NCBI RefSeq assembly: GCF_005048855.1
Contig: NZ_SUME01000003.1
Span: 434,001-498,000 of the forward strand
Source: Sphingobacterium olei
GTDB lineage: Bacteria; Bacteroidota; Bacteroidia; Sphingobacteriales; Sphingobacteriaceae
Length of the DNA stretch: 64,000 nt
Reading direction: 5' to 3'
Part shown: positions 45,801 through 53,517 of the stretch, piece by piece
How the letters are laid out: each line of letters begins with the position of its first letter
How positions within the stretch are numbered: position 1 is the stretch's first letter
Translations under genes and position numbers: made by a program
Notes under the pieces: model-generated
Told to the model about the DNA's origin: nothing
Databases searched by the model: none
Seen by the model: only the letters and a program-made list of their open reading frames with translations

Positions 45801-45821
45801 TTCCTAAATCCTTCCTAATTC
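45799..45821 (+). promoter_or_regulatory. Direct-repeat element upstream of the PepSY pair (site 2)
   Basis: TTCCTAA half-sites begin at 45801 and 45812, with the same 11-base spacing as site 1. The element starts inside the kinase stop codon. TTTAAACAAG follows at 45836-45845. Confidence 0.75.
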
Positions 45822-45896
45822 GTATCTGAAATTTGTTTAAACAAGTGCAGGGAACCCCATTAGAGCTTTCTGCATATTATTTAAAAAAATATAGAT

Positions 45897-46340
45897 ATGA
45901 ATACAAGTACTAAAAGCATACTAACAGCTATTTTCTTTCTGGTTGTTGTGGTGGTTCAAGCGCAGGAAAAGATCATTCAGTTTGCGCGACTACCTACGTC
46001 CGCACAGTCATTTATCAAGATGTACTATCCAAAATCGACAGTATCCCATATCACCATGGAAAATGAATTTCTTACGGAAAAGGAATATAAAGTGGTGTTA
46101 ACAGATGGTGTGAAGATGGAATTTAATGGTAAGGGAAATTGGACTGAAGTAGATGCCAAATTGCATGCGGTACCGACATGCATTGTTCCTGCATCTATAC
46201 ATGCGCACATCAAAAGGAGTTTTCCGAACAACAACATTGTCCAGATCTCGAAATCGGCCCGTAAATACGAAGTCGAATTGACAAACGGTTTGGATTTAGA
46301 GTATAACAAAAGAGGTGAATTCTTACGGATTGATGATTAA
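45897..46340 (+). CDS. Secreted PepSY-like (DUF2874) protein 1
   Basis: The 147-residue protein has a signal peptide ending at VVQAQ (about residue 22). Two related halves follow, each with the pattern of a PepSY-like beta-lactamase-inhibitor-like fold: LPTSAQSFIKMYYP...YKVVLTDGVKMEFNGKGNW and IHAHIKRSFPNNNIVQI...YEVELTNGLDLEYNKRGEF. The fold belongs to a family found beside two-component systems in Bacteroidota; biochemical function is unknown. It is probably periplasmic. It lies just after the kinase gene and is preceded by the shared 23-base repeat. Confidence 0.8.
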   Translation: MNTSTKSILTAIFFLVVVVVQAQEKIIQFARLPTSAQSFIKMYYPKSTVSHITMENEFLTEKEYKVVLTDGVKMEFNGKGNWTEVDAKLHAVPTCIVPASIHAHIKRSFPNNNIVQISKSARKYEVELTNGLDLEYNKRGEFLRIDD

Positions 46341-46365
46341 AAAATAATTAGAATATATAAATAGA

Positions 46366-46818
46366 ATGAAGATGAGAAAACTACTTTTAGGATTATCCCT
46401 ATTATTCACGATCACTCTTGTAGGTGTTTCATGTGAAAAAGAGAAAATTGTTGGAATAGATGACCTACCAACAACAGGTTCTACATTTTTGAAAGCACAT
46501 TTTAATAACGTTGTTGTTTTAAGTGTTACAAAAGAAAAGGAAGGCCTTTCAGGTACGGAATACAAAGTGTTATTAGACAATCGTACGGAAGTTACATTTG
46601 ATAAGAATGGAAACTGGAAAGAGGTGGATGGCGCAGGTAATATCGCTATTCCAACTAGTTTTATACTCCCTGCAATTGTTAATTATGTAAATACAAATTA
46701 TCCAAATACCGATTTTAATAGCATTGAAAAGGAGGATGGTAACTTCGATGTTGAATTGACGAATGGACTGAATCTGGTATTTAATAATCAAGGGAATTTT
46801 GTCCGAATCGATCCTTAA
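46366..46818 (+). CDS. PepSY-like (DUF2874) lipoprotein 2
   Basis: The 150-residue protein is a paralogue of its upstream neighbour but is a lipoprotein (TITLVGVSC, lipid Cys about residue 24). The same two repeats are visible: DDLPTTGSTFLKAHF...TEVTFDKNGNWKEVDG and VNYVNTNYPNTDFNSIEKE...VELTNGLNLVFNNQGNFVRID. ATG 46366 or the second Met at 46372 could be used. The pair probably arose by duplication and is cotranscribed (25-base gap). One member is soluble and one membrane-tethered. Confidence 0.82.
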   Translation: MKMRKLLLGLSLLFTITLVGVSCEKEKIVGIDDLPTTGSTFLKAHFNNVVVLSVTKEKEGLSGTEYKVLLDNRTEVTFDKNGNWKEVDGAGNIAIPTSFILPAIVNYVNTNYPNTDFNSIEKEDGNFDVELTNGLNLVFNNQGNFVRIDP

Positions 46819-46841
46819 GACGGAGATGGCTACCGGAAAGA

Positions 46842-46890
46842 AGAAGCTTTCTCCTATGTTTGCATTCTACAAACATAGGAGAAAGCTTCT
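46842..46890. terminator. Strong bidirectional terminator
   Basis: A perfect 21-base-pair stem (46842-46862 with 46870-46890) lies between the PepSY pair and the convergent alkB gene. Confidence 0.88.
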
Positions 46891-46924
46891 TTCTATCTAA
46901 TACCGAGAGTAAGACGGTAATTAA

Positions 46925-47524
46925 TTAGTGGAGAATCGTTCGAAAAGTTAAATTGATGCGTGGATGTGAAACGGTTTTGGTTGGGGGAAGACGATGCAGC
47001 CAATTTGATTGTGTACTGTCCTTCATAACCAGAAGACTTCCGTGCTCAAGATAGATGTCTATCTTTTCTTTCGTGATTTTGTGCTTGAACGAAAATTTCC
47101 GCTGTGCGCCAAATGTCATGGAAGCTATAGCGCCATTGGGTTTCAAATCCTTTTCGGCATCACTATGCCAGGCCATCCCTTCGCTTCCATTATGGTATAG
47201 ATTAAGCAGGCATGAATTAAAAGTTTCTCCGCTTATAGTTTCTGCCAATTCTTTTAATACGAGCAGATCGGATGTCCAGGGTAACGCAATCTTCTGAATA
47301 CCTGAATAACTGTATTCGAAGGCAAGATCTCCATACCAAGCAATTTTTCTTTTCGTATAAATATGCTTTCCAAATATAATGGCTTCATCGTTTTTCCAAG
47401 CAATATGATGCATCAACCGTTCATAATATTGATCCGCTGAACTACAAATAACTCCATAGTAATTAACAGTACCATCATAGGGAAGCAGATTTTTTATGGA
47501 ATCCGATGTATTAAATAGTTTCAT
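46925..47524 (-). CDS. alkB: AlkB-type 2OG-Fe(II) DNA repair dioxygenase
   Basis: AlkB-type enzymes remove methyl groups from N1-methyladenine and N3-methylcytosine by oxidation. The 199-residue protein has the iron ligands His120 and Asp122 in AWHSDAEKD and His177 in WLHRLP, and the 2-oxoglutarate arginines in PRINLTFR (Arg189, Arg195). It is the second gene of a unit with the Ada-like gene, overlapping it by 14 bases. Confidence 0.92.
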   Translation of the reverse strand: MKLFNTSDSIKNLLPYDGTVNYYGVICSSADQYYERLMHHIAWKNDEAIIFGKHIYTKRKIAWYGDLAFEYSYSGIQKIALPWTSDLLVLKELAETISGETFNSCLLNLYHNGSEGMAWHSDAEKDLKPNGAIASMTFGAQRKFSFKHKITKEKIDIYLEHGSLLVMKDSTQSNWLHRLPPTKTVSHPRINLTFRTILH

Positions 47525-48374
47525 CTTGTTCCGGATTTAATTGTGCATTTTCCCAACCTATTATAGCCGCTTTACGGGTTGGATTCCACATATAACCTCC
47601 GAATATCCCACTTGATTGAATGACCCGATGACAGGGAATAAGGTAGGCTATCGGATTGCTTCCGATAGCAGTTCCTACTGCTCTAGAAGCTTTTTCGTGA
47701 TTTATTTGTTTCGCAATAGTGCCATAAGTAGAAAGACTTCCCATCGGGATCTTTAGCAAAGCTTCCCATACCTTTAATTGAAAAGGAGTACCTTTTAGAT
47801 GGAGTTTAAGTTGCGGTAAGTTTGCATTCTCGCGGTTAAAGATACCATTCACTTCACAGTGGATATCTATCTCTTTCTTGATATAGGTGGCGTCGGGAAA
47901 TTTCTTTTGAAGATCGTAAAATCCTTGGGTAGCATCTTCCACAAAGGCCATATAGCAAATTCCTTTTTCAGTAGAGGCAATCAAACTCTCCCCGAACGGG
48001 GTAAAGCTAAAACTATAGTAAATAGTAAGATTTTGACCGCCATTCTTATATTCCGCAGGAGTCATGCCTTCAATTTGGATAAATAGGTCGTGAAGTCTAC
48101 TGCTACTCGTTAAACCAGTTTCGTATACCGTTTCAAAAATAGTGTGTTTTTGGTTTTCTAAAAGGCTTTTTGCATACGATACGCTGATATATTGCAGAAA
48201 TTTTTTTGGACTTGTACCTGCCCACTCTGTAAATAACCGCTGAAAATGAAAAGGGCTAATATGTACGTGAGCAGCAAGTTCCTCCAAACTGGGTTGATGA
48301 CGAAAATTATGCTGTATATATGCTATTGCTTTGGCAATGCGTTCGTAATTAATATGCTGTTGTGTTATTGTCAT
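47511..48374 (-). CDS. AraC-type regulator fused to O6-methylguanine methyltransferase (Ada-like)
   Basis: ATG 48374 gives 287 residues; an upstream TTG adds two. The N-terminal AraC helix-turn-helix pair (about 8-110) has HISPFHFQRLFTEWAGTSPKKFL. The C-terminal methyltransferase (about 195-280) has the acceptor Cys248 in IPCHRVI and the preceding GTAIGSNP. The N-terminal phosphotriester-repair zinc domain of E. coli Ada is absent. It probably senses or repairs alkylation and governs the overlapping alkB. Confidence 0.92.
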   Translation of the reverse strand: MTITQQHINYERIAKAIAYIQHNFRHQPSLEELAAHVHISPFHFQRLFTEWAGTSPKKFLQYISVSYAKSLLENQKHTIFETVYETGLTSSSRLHDLFIQIEGMTPAEYKNGGQNLTIYYSFSFTPFGESLIASTEKGICYMAFVEDATQGFYDLQKKFPDATYIKKEIDIHCEVNGIFNRENANLPQLKLHLKGTPFQLKVWEALLKIPMGSLSTYGTIAKQINHEKASRAVGTAIGSNPIAYLIPCHRVIQSSGIFGGYMWNPTRKAAIIGWENAQLNPEQDETI

Positions 48375-48467
48375 ACCCAAAGTTAGAAATTGAAAAGTAC
48401 AGATAAAATCCGAATCTTGCTCAATTTAATATTGACTCTTTCTGCCTTTCAATTGCATTAGTGTATA

Positions 48468-49211
48468 CTATTTGGCTAAGTATCCGCCGTCAACAGGATA
48501 GTACGAGCCGGTAACAAACGAAGATTTGTCAGAAGCTAACCACAGGGTAAGTTCAGCGACCTCCTCAGGTTTTCCTAGCCTTTGTAAAGCATGCTGAGTA
48601 GCTAGGTGGTCGGTAGTCGTCTTATCCAGATTCGTATCGATGAGAGGTGTGGCAATAAAACCAGGGCCAATGGCATTGATGCGTACGCCTCTGGATCCAT
48701 ACTCCCACCCAGCTGATTTTGTTAGGCCGACCACACCATGTTTGGCGGCGACATAGGCTGAAGACTGGGCAAATCCTACTTGGCCTAATATGGAGGCCAT
48801 GTTGATGATACTTCCGCCTACTTTTTCTATTTCTGGCAGTTGATAGTGCATGCCATAAAAAACACCATTTAAATTAATATCAATCACTTTTTTCCAAGAA
48901 TCTAGTGGATAATCTCCGACGATAGCAGCGTCTCCACTTATACCGGCATTGTTGACGGCAATATGCAGCGCACCAAAGTTCTCGATCGCAGCCTCCACTA
49001 TTTTTTGGTTGTCTTCGGCAGCAGACGAATCGGCCTTTATGAATAACGTACTTCCATCACCTAGTTCATTGACAAGTTGGTGTCCTAATTCTTCGTTGAG
49101 GTCAGATATGACCACTTTTGCTCCTTCTTTTACAAAAAGTTCTACAATGGCTTTGCCAATACCGGATGCACCTCCTGTCACGATAGCGACTTTATCTTTT
49201 AATTGTCCCAT
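48468..49211 (-). CDS. Short-chain dehydrogenase/reductase
   Basis: The 247-residue Rossmann enzyme has TGGASGIG (12-19), NNAG (87-90) and the catalytic Ser140, Tyr153 and Lys157 in SSAYVAAKHG. The substrate is unclear; a 3-oxoacyl-type or sugar/alcohol dehydrogenase would fit equally. It is transcribed alone. No neighbour tells what it does. Confidence 0.9.
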   Translation of the reverse strand: MGQLKDKVAIVTGGASGIGKAIVELFVKEGAKVVISDLNEELGHQLVNELGDGSTLFIKADSSAAEDNQKIVEAAIENFGALHIAVNNAGISGDAAIVGDYPLDSWKKVIDINLNGVFYGMHYQLPEIEKVGGSIINMASILGQVGFAQSSAYVAAKHGVVGLTKSAGWEYGSRGVRINAIGPGFIATPLIDTNLDKTTTDHLATQHALQRLGKPEEVAELTLWLASDKSSFVTGSYYPVDGGYLAK

Positions 49212-49358
49212 GATCTTTGATTTTTATAAATACAAGTTACGGAAATACTTGTCCAATTAATATGATGGAGATTGCTTAACTTCCTGATTTTGACGGTGAA
49301 ATTACAGTGGCTAGCACAATTTACGATGTTTTGATATTTGAAGGCTTCTGCTGTAGCA

Positions 49359-50408
49359 TTACTCCGTAAACTCTTTTTCAGCGACATACGATCGACCAAA
49401 TTCGTTCGCATAGATACGGATGAGTAGACCTACAGAAGATAATATTAATGGTCCGAAAATAAGGCCGAGCATTCCGAACATATTTAATCCTAACAATACA
49501 CCAAAGACGGTAATCAAAGGCGGTACATTTCCCAATTGTTTTAGAATGGTGAACCGCAAAATGTTATCTATACCACCCACGAGTAAAAAACAATATAGCG
49601 AAAGACCAATAGCATTTGCCGTTTGCCCAGAAGCCAATGTAATTAAACAGATCGGAACGTACACGGTCATCGTGCCGAGCACAGGGATAATAGACGATAC
49701 GCCAGTCAGCATGCCCCATAGGATATAATTCTCTATGCCGAAAAACCAATAGCCGGCCATAGCAACTACACCTTGGCAGAGACCCAAGATGGGAATGCCA
49801 ATTGCATTGGATTTGACCATTAATTTTACTTCCGCCCAAATTTCTTTTTTGCTTTTGGGCGATAAGGGAATTGCCGAATAAATATAGGTTTCCATTCTTT
49901 TAGCGTGCACTTGCATAAAATACAGCACAAATAAGGCTACTAGAATGTTTATACCAACTTCTGCCACTGAATTGAGCAGACTCGGGACATATCGGGTAAG
50001 GCTTTGCAATGAAGCTAGCAGTGCTTCATTCGAGAGATCGATATCCTTTAGAAAAGGCTTATCGCTCATATATATTTTTAGCGTATTAAACTTAGCAATA
50101 ATATCTTGTTGGTCACCGAGGAAACTCCGTAGTTTCGGAATTAAGTAGTCAATAATTGCCCATAATGGGAGTACAATAAACACAACGGATAATATAATGA
50201 AAAATATACTGGTCGCCGATCTATTCCATTTCCGTCGAGTGGTGAGGTTGAAATAAACGTTTCGGAAGAGAATGTACAAGGTAATGGCACCAAGAAAACC
50301 CGGTAGATAATACAACAGATTCTTGAAAATCAAAATACAAATCAATATAATAATCAGAATTAACATGATTTGATTAATAGAATTGTTATTTATCTGCTTA
50401 TATTTCAT
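49359..50408 (-). CDS. AI-2E-family transporter (PerM/TqsA type)
   Basis: The 349-residue membrane protein has about eight hydrophobic segments, a soluble middle segment and the family's GIPILGLCQGVVAMAGYWFFGIENYILWG and SSIIPVLGTM-type loop motifs, seen in part as GIPILGLCQGVVAMAGYW and SSIIPVLGTM. Known members export or leak autoinducer-2, ions or small molecules; the family name overstates what is proved. It is a single gene on the minus strand. Confidence 0.87.
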   Translation of the reverse strand: MKYKQINNNSINQIMLILIIILICILIFKNLLYYLPGFLGAITLYILFRNVYFNLTTRRKWNRSATSIFFIILSVVFIVLPLWAIIDYLIPKLRSFLGDQQDIIAKFNTLKIYMSDKPFLKDIDLSNEALLASLQSLTRYVPSLLNSVAEVGINILVALFVLYFMQVHAKRMETYIYSAIPLSPKSKKEIWAEVKLMVKSNAIGIPILGLCQGVVAMAGYWFFGIENYILWGMLTGVSSIIPVLGTMTVYVPICLITLASGQTANAIGLSLYCFLLVGGIDNILRFTILKQLGNVPPLITVFGVLLGLNMFGMLGLIFGPLILSSVGLLIRIYANEFGRSYVAEKEFTE

Positions 50409-50464
50409 AGCTTATTTACTTCAACGCCAAAATACAAAAAAGTTTACTGTATATAAAACAAAAA

Positions 50465-50494
50465 ACAGCCTGTTCAATGAGTTGAACAGACTGT
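50465..50494 (-). terminator. Terminator after tsf
   Basis: ACAG-C-CTGTTCAA (50465-50477) pairs with TTGAACAG-A-CTGT (50482-50494) with one internal mismatch. On the minus strand a T-rich run follows. Confidence 0.8.
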
Positions 50495-50540
50495 CTTGTT
50501 ACAGTCGTGTTGAAACGAAGCACCTAATCCTTAATACTAA

Positions 50541-51377
50541 TTACGCACCTAATTGTACGCGTTTGAAAGCGGTAACTGTTAATCCTTTAGATACAGAATC
50601 TAAGAATTGAGAAATATTTTTAGAGCTATCTTTTACAAATTCTTGATTTAACAATGTCGTTTCTTTGTAGAATTTGTTCAATTTACCGGCCGCAATTTTT
50701 TCAGCCATCTCCGCAGGTTTGCCTTCAGCAATTATTTGCTCTTTCGCTATAGCTATCTCACGGTCGATCGTGTGTTGGTCTACACCATCTTTATCGATAG
50801 CGATAGGATTCATAGCTGCGATTTGCATAGCGACATCTTTACCCGCTTCTTCAACACCGTCAGCATCAGCTGAAAGCCCCACTAAAACACCTAAACGGTA
50901 ATTAGCGTGGATATAAGCAACAACTTTCTCCGCAGATATCGTTTCATATTTTGAAACTTCGATTTTCTCACCGATTTTACCAGTTTGGTCGATCAAAAGA
51001 TCCGCAATTTTAGCACCACCGATTTCCAATGCTTTTAAATCGTCTAAGGAGGTAGGTTTATTAGCTAAAGCAACGTCAGCTACTGATTCAGCAAAAGCAA
51101 TGAAGTCCGCATTTTTCGCTACGAAGTCAGTTTCACAGTTTACCTCCACTACAATGCCTGATTTGCCATCACCCGCAGCTTTAGCGATAATTACACCTTC
51201 ATTAGAATCACGGTCTTGACGGCTTGCTGCTACTTTAGCTCCTTTTTTACGCAAGTAATCAACAGCAGCTTCGAAATCACCATTAGCTTCTACTAATGCT
51301 TTTTTACAATCCATCATACCTGCGCCTGTTTGTTGACGCAATTTGTTTACATCTGATGCAGAAATTTGTACTGACAT
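50541..51377 (-). CDS. tsf: Translation elongation factor Ts
   Basis: EF-Ts is the nucleotide exchange factor of EF-Tu. The 278-residue protein has an N-terminal UBA-like domain with GAGMMDCKKALVEA, then the core motif VNCETDFVAKN and the dimerisation region. It is the last gene of rplM-rpsI-rpsB-tsf. It follows a 246-base gap with a strong hairpin after rpsB. Confidence 0.97.
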   Translation of the reverse strand: MSVQISASDVNKLRQQTGAGMMDCKKALVEANGDFEAAVDYLRKKGAKVAASRQDRDSNEGVIIAKAAGDGKSGIVVEVNCETDFVAKNADFIAFAESVADVALANKPTSLDDLKALEIGGAKIADLLIDQTGKIGEKIEVSKYETISAEKVVAYIHANYRLGVLVGLSADADGVEEAGKDVAMQIAAMNPIAIDKDGVDQHTIDREIAIAKEQIIAEGKPAEMAEKIAAGKLNKFYKETTLLNQEFVKDSSKNISQFLDSVSKGLTVTAFKRVQLGA

Positions 51378-51548
51378 GATATTTTCCTTTTTTATAAAAT
51401 TACAATTGATACATTAACAATGACGGTATAGTATATAAAGCCTTTGTTAATTTTTAATAAAAACCTTCATGAGACCGCTAACACCTACAGCTATAAAACT
51501 CCAGAAGGTTCTTGATTGCTATTGAGTACAGACATTCTCAGAAAAAAA

Positions 51549-51609
51549 CCGGAAAGACACGATAGGTTAAGGAAGCAATTCTTCCAGAAACCAACACTTG
51601 TCATTCCGG
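51549..51609 (-). terminator. Compound hairpin between rpsB and tsf
   Basis: CCGGAA-A-GACA (51549-51559) pairs with TGTC-A-TTCCGG (51599-51609), enclosing a small GGAAG/CTTCC hairpin (51571-51585). On the minus strand seven T follow. It may partly terminate or tune tsf level relative to rpsB. Confidence 0.7.
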
Positions 51610-51623
51610 CTTAATATAGAATA

Positions 51624-52439
51624 TTATTCTACGTCTTTTGCTTTACGAGTGCGTTTTCCAGCGTTAGCTTCAGTAGTAGTAGCTTCGTCAACGTTGTCTA
51701 CAGCTGCTTTTGCTGCTGCTGCTTCTTTTTCCGCATCTTCTTCTTTATCGCGTTTACGTTCGTCTAAACCTTCTTGTATCGCTTGCCCAATGATTCCTGC
51801 GATCAAGCTGATAGATTTTGTAGCATCATCATTAGCAGGGATAGGGAAATCGATATTAGTAGGATCAGAGTTTGTATCTACCATCGCAAACGTAGGGATG
51901 TTCAATTTAATAGCTTCAGCTACAGCGATGTGTTCTTTTTTTACATCGATGATGAATAAAGCTGCAGGCAGACGGTTTAAGTCAGCGATACCACCCAAAA
52001 GTGTTTCTAACTTAATACGCTCGCGTTGAATCATCAATTTTTCCTTTTTAGATAATACATCATATGTACCATCTTTTTGCATTTTGTCGATGTTAGACAT
52101 CTTTTTGATGGACTTACGCACTGTTGCGAAGTTTGTAAGCATACCACCTAACCAACGCTCAGTTACATACGGCATGTTTACCGTTCTAGCTTGTTGAGCG
52201 ATTATTTCTTTAGCTTGTTTTTTCGTTGCTACGAATAAAACTTTACGACCTGATTTTACGATTTGTTTGATAGCTGAAGAAGCTTCTTCTAATTTCGTAA
52301 GCGTTTTGTTCAAGTCAATAATGTGGATACCGTTGCGTTCCATGAAAATGTACTTAGCCATTTTCGGATCCCATTTACGTGTAAGGTGACCAAAGTGCAC
52401 ACCTGCATCCAATAAATCTTGATAAGTTGTTCTTGCCAT
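51624..52439 (-). CDS. rpsB: 30S ribosomal protein S2
   Basis: S2 binds at the 30S head/body junction. The 271-residue protein has MARTTYQDLLDAGVHFGHLTR, seen as YQDLLDAGVHFGHLTRKW, and the conserved WLGGMLTNFATVRKSIKKM and DVKKEHIAVAEAIKLNIP. A long charged, Ala-rich C-terminal tail (about 225-271) is typical of the phylum. It is cotranscribed with rpsI (18-base gap). Confidence 0.98.
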   Translation of the reverse strand: MARTTYQDLLDAGVHFGHLTRKWDPKMAKYIFMERNGIHIIDLNKTLTKLEEASSAIKQIVKSGRKVLFVATKKQAKEIIAQQARTVNMPYVTERWLGGMLTNFATVRKSIKKMSNIDKMQKDGTYDVLSKKEKLMIQRERIKLETLLGGIADLNRLPAALFIIDVKKEHIAVAEAIKLNIPTFAMVDTNSDPTNIDFPIPANDDATKSISLIAGIIGQAIQEGLDERKRDKEEDAEKEAAAAKAAVDNVDEATTTEANAGKRTRKAKDVE

Positions 52440-52457
52440 TTTTTGATCCTCCTTTGA

Positions 52458-52844
52458 TTAACGTTTACTGAATTGGAATCTTTTACGTGCTTTACGACGT
52501 CCTGGTTTTTTACGTTCAACCATACGGCTGTCACGCGTCATTAAACCTTTCGCACGTAATGCTGGTTTTGCTTCTGGGTCAAGCTCTACTAACGCTTTAG
52601 CGATTGCTAAACGTACAGCTTCTGCTTGGCCTTTAACACCACCACCATGAACGTTAACTTTCACATCAAAACTTGCTAGTGACTCCGATACAGCTAATGA
52701 TTGCGTAACGATGTATTGCAAAGGCAATGTTGGGAAATATTCTTTGTAATCTTTACCGTTTACGGTAATGTTTCCGCTACCAGCACCTAAGTAGATACGG
52801 GCAACAGCGGTTTTTCTTCTTCCTGAAGTATTAGTTGTTGACAT
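52458..52844 (-). CDS. rpsI: 30S ribosomal protein S9
   Basis: S9 reaches the P-site tRNA with its C-terminal tail. The 128-residue protein has GRRKTAVARIYLGAGSG, VNVHGGGVKGQAEAVRLAIAKAL split by its usual loops, and ends KARKRFQFSKR with the tRNA-contacting terminal KR. It lies 11 bases after rplM. Confidence 0.98.
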   Translation of the reverse strand: MSTTNTSGRRKTAVARIYLGAGSGNITVNGKDYKEYFPTLPLQYIVTQSLAVSESLASFDVKVNVHGGGVKGQAEAVRLAIAKALVELDPEAKPALRAKGLMTRDSRMVERKKPGRRKARKRFQFSKR

Positions 52845-52855
52845 GGTTGATCTCC

Positions 52856-53299
52856 TTAAAATTTAACTGGTTTTGGATTTTGTGCCTCATGCTTGTGCTC
52901 TGAACCGGCATAAACAAAAAGGTTTCTAAATAACTGACGTCCTAAACGGTTTTTAGGAAGCATCCCGCGAACCGCTTTCTCAATGATGCGCTCAGGGTGT
53001 TTAGCCAATAATTCTTTCGGAGAAACAAAACGCTGACCACCTGGGTAGCCCGTGTAGCGAACGTATACTTTGTCGCCTAATTTGTTTCCTGTCAACTTAA
53101 TTTTGTCTGCATTAATAACGATCACGTTATCACCGCAGTCTACGTGTGGGGTAAATGTAGGCTTGTGTTTGCCACGAATTACTTTTGCAATTTCGCTGGC
53201 CAAGCGCCCCAAGATCTCGCCCTCAGCGTCAACAACGATCCACTCTTTGTTAACGGTGTTCTTGTTGGCAGAGACAGTTTTGTAACTTAACGTATTCAC
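52856..53299 (-). CDS. rplM: 50S ribosomal protein L13
   Basis: L13 is an early 50S assembly protein. The 147-residue protein has [21 protein letters not shown], seen as [19 protein letters not shown], and [24 protein letters not shown] and [15 protein letters not shown]. It is the first gene of rplM-rpsI-rpsB-tsf. Confidence 0.98.
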   Translation of the reverse strand: MNTLSYKTVSANKNTVNKEWIVVDAEGEILGRLASEIAKVIRGKHKPTFTPHVDCGDNVIVINADKIKLTGNKLGDKVYVRYTGYPGGQRFVSPKELLAKHPERIIEKAVRGMLPKNRLGRQLFRNLFVYAGSEHKHEAQNPKPVKF

Positions 53300-53362
53300 T
53301 TGCTTTTATTTAATTAATTAATACTATTTATTGTCCCGTTTGTAATCACTACAATTGGACTG

Positions 53363-53395
53363 CAAAGGTACAATTTTTATTTAAAAATAATCAAG
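53363..53395 (-). promoter_or_regulatory. Promoter of the rplM operon
   Basis: On the minus strand CTTG (53392-53395), a 21-base spacer and TACCTTTG (53363-53370) fit the Bacteroidota consensus. It lies about 64 bases before rplM. Confidence 0.7.
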
Positions 53396-53517
53396 GGTAT
53401 TTTACTTTTTTGCGTTTAACATTATTTAGGATTTTTTATTTTAAACTTTTGTCGCTTACAGCTATCATTTATTTGAAGGCAATATGTACCTTAGTAGAAA
53501 CGAATATTTGATATTTA

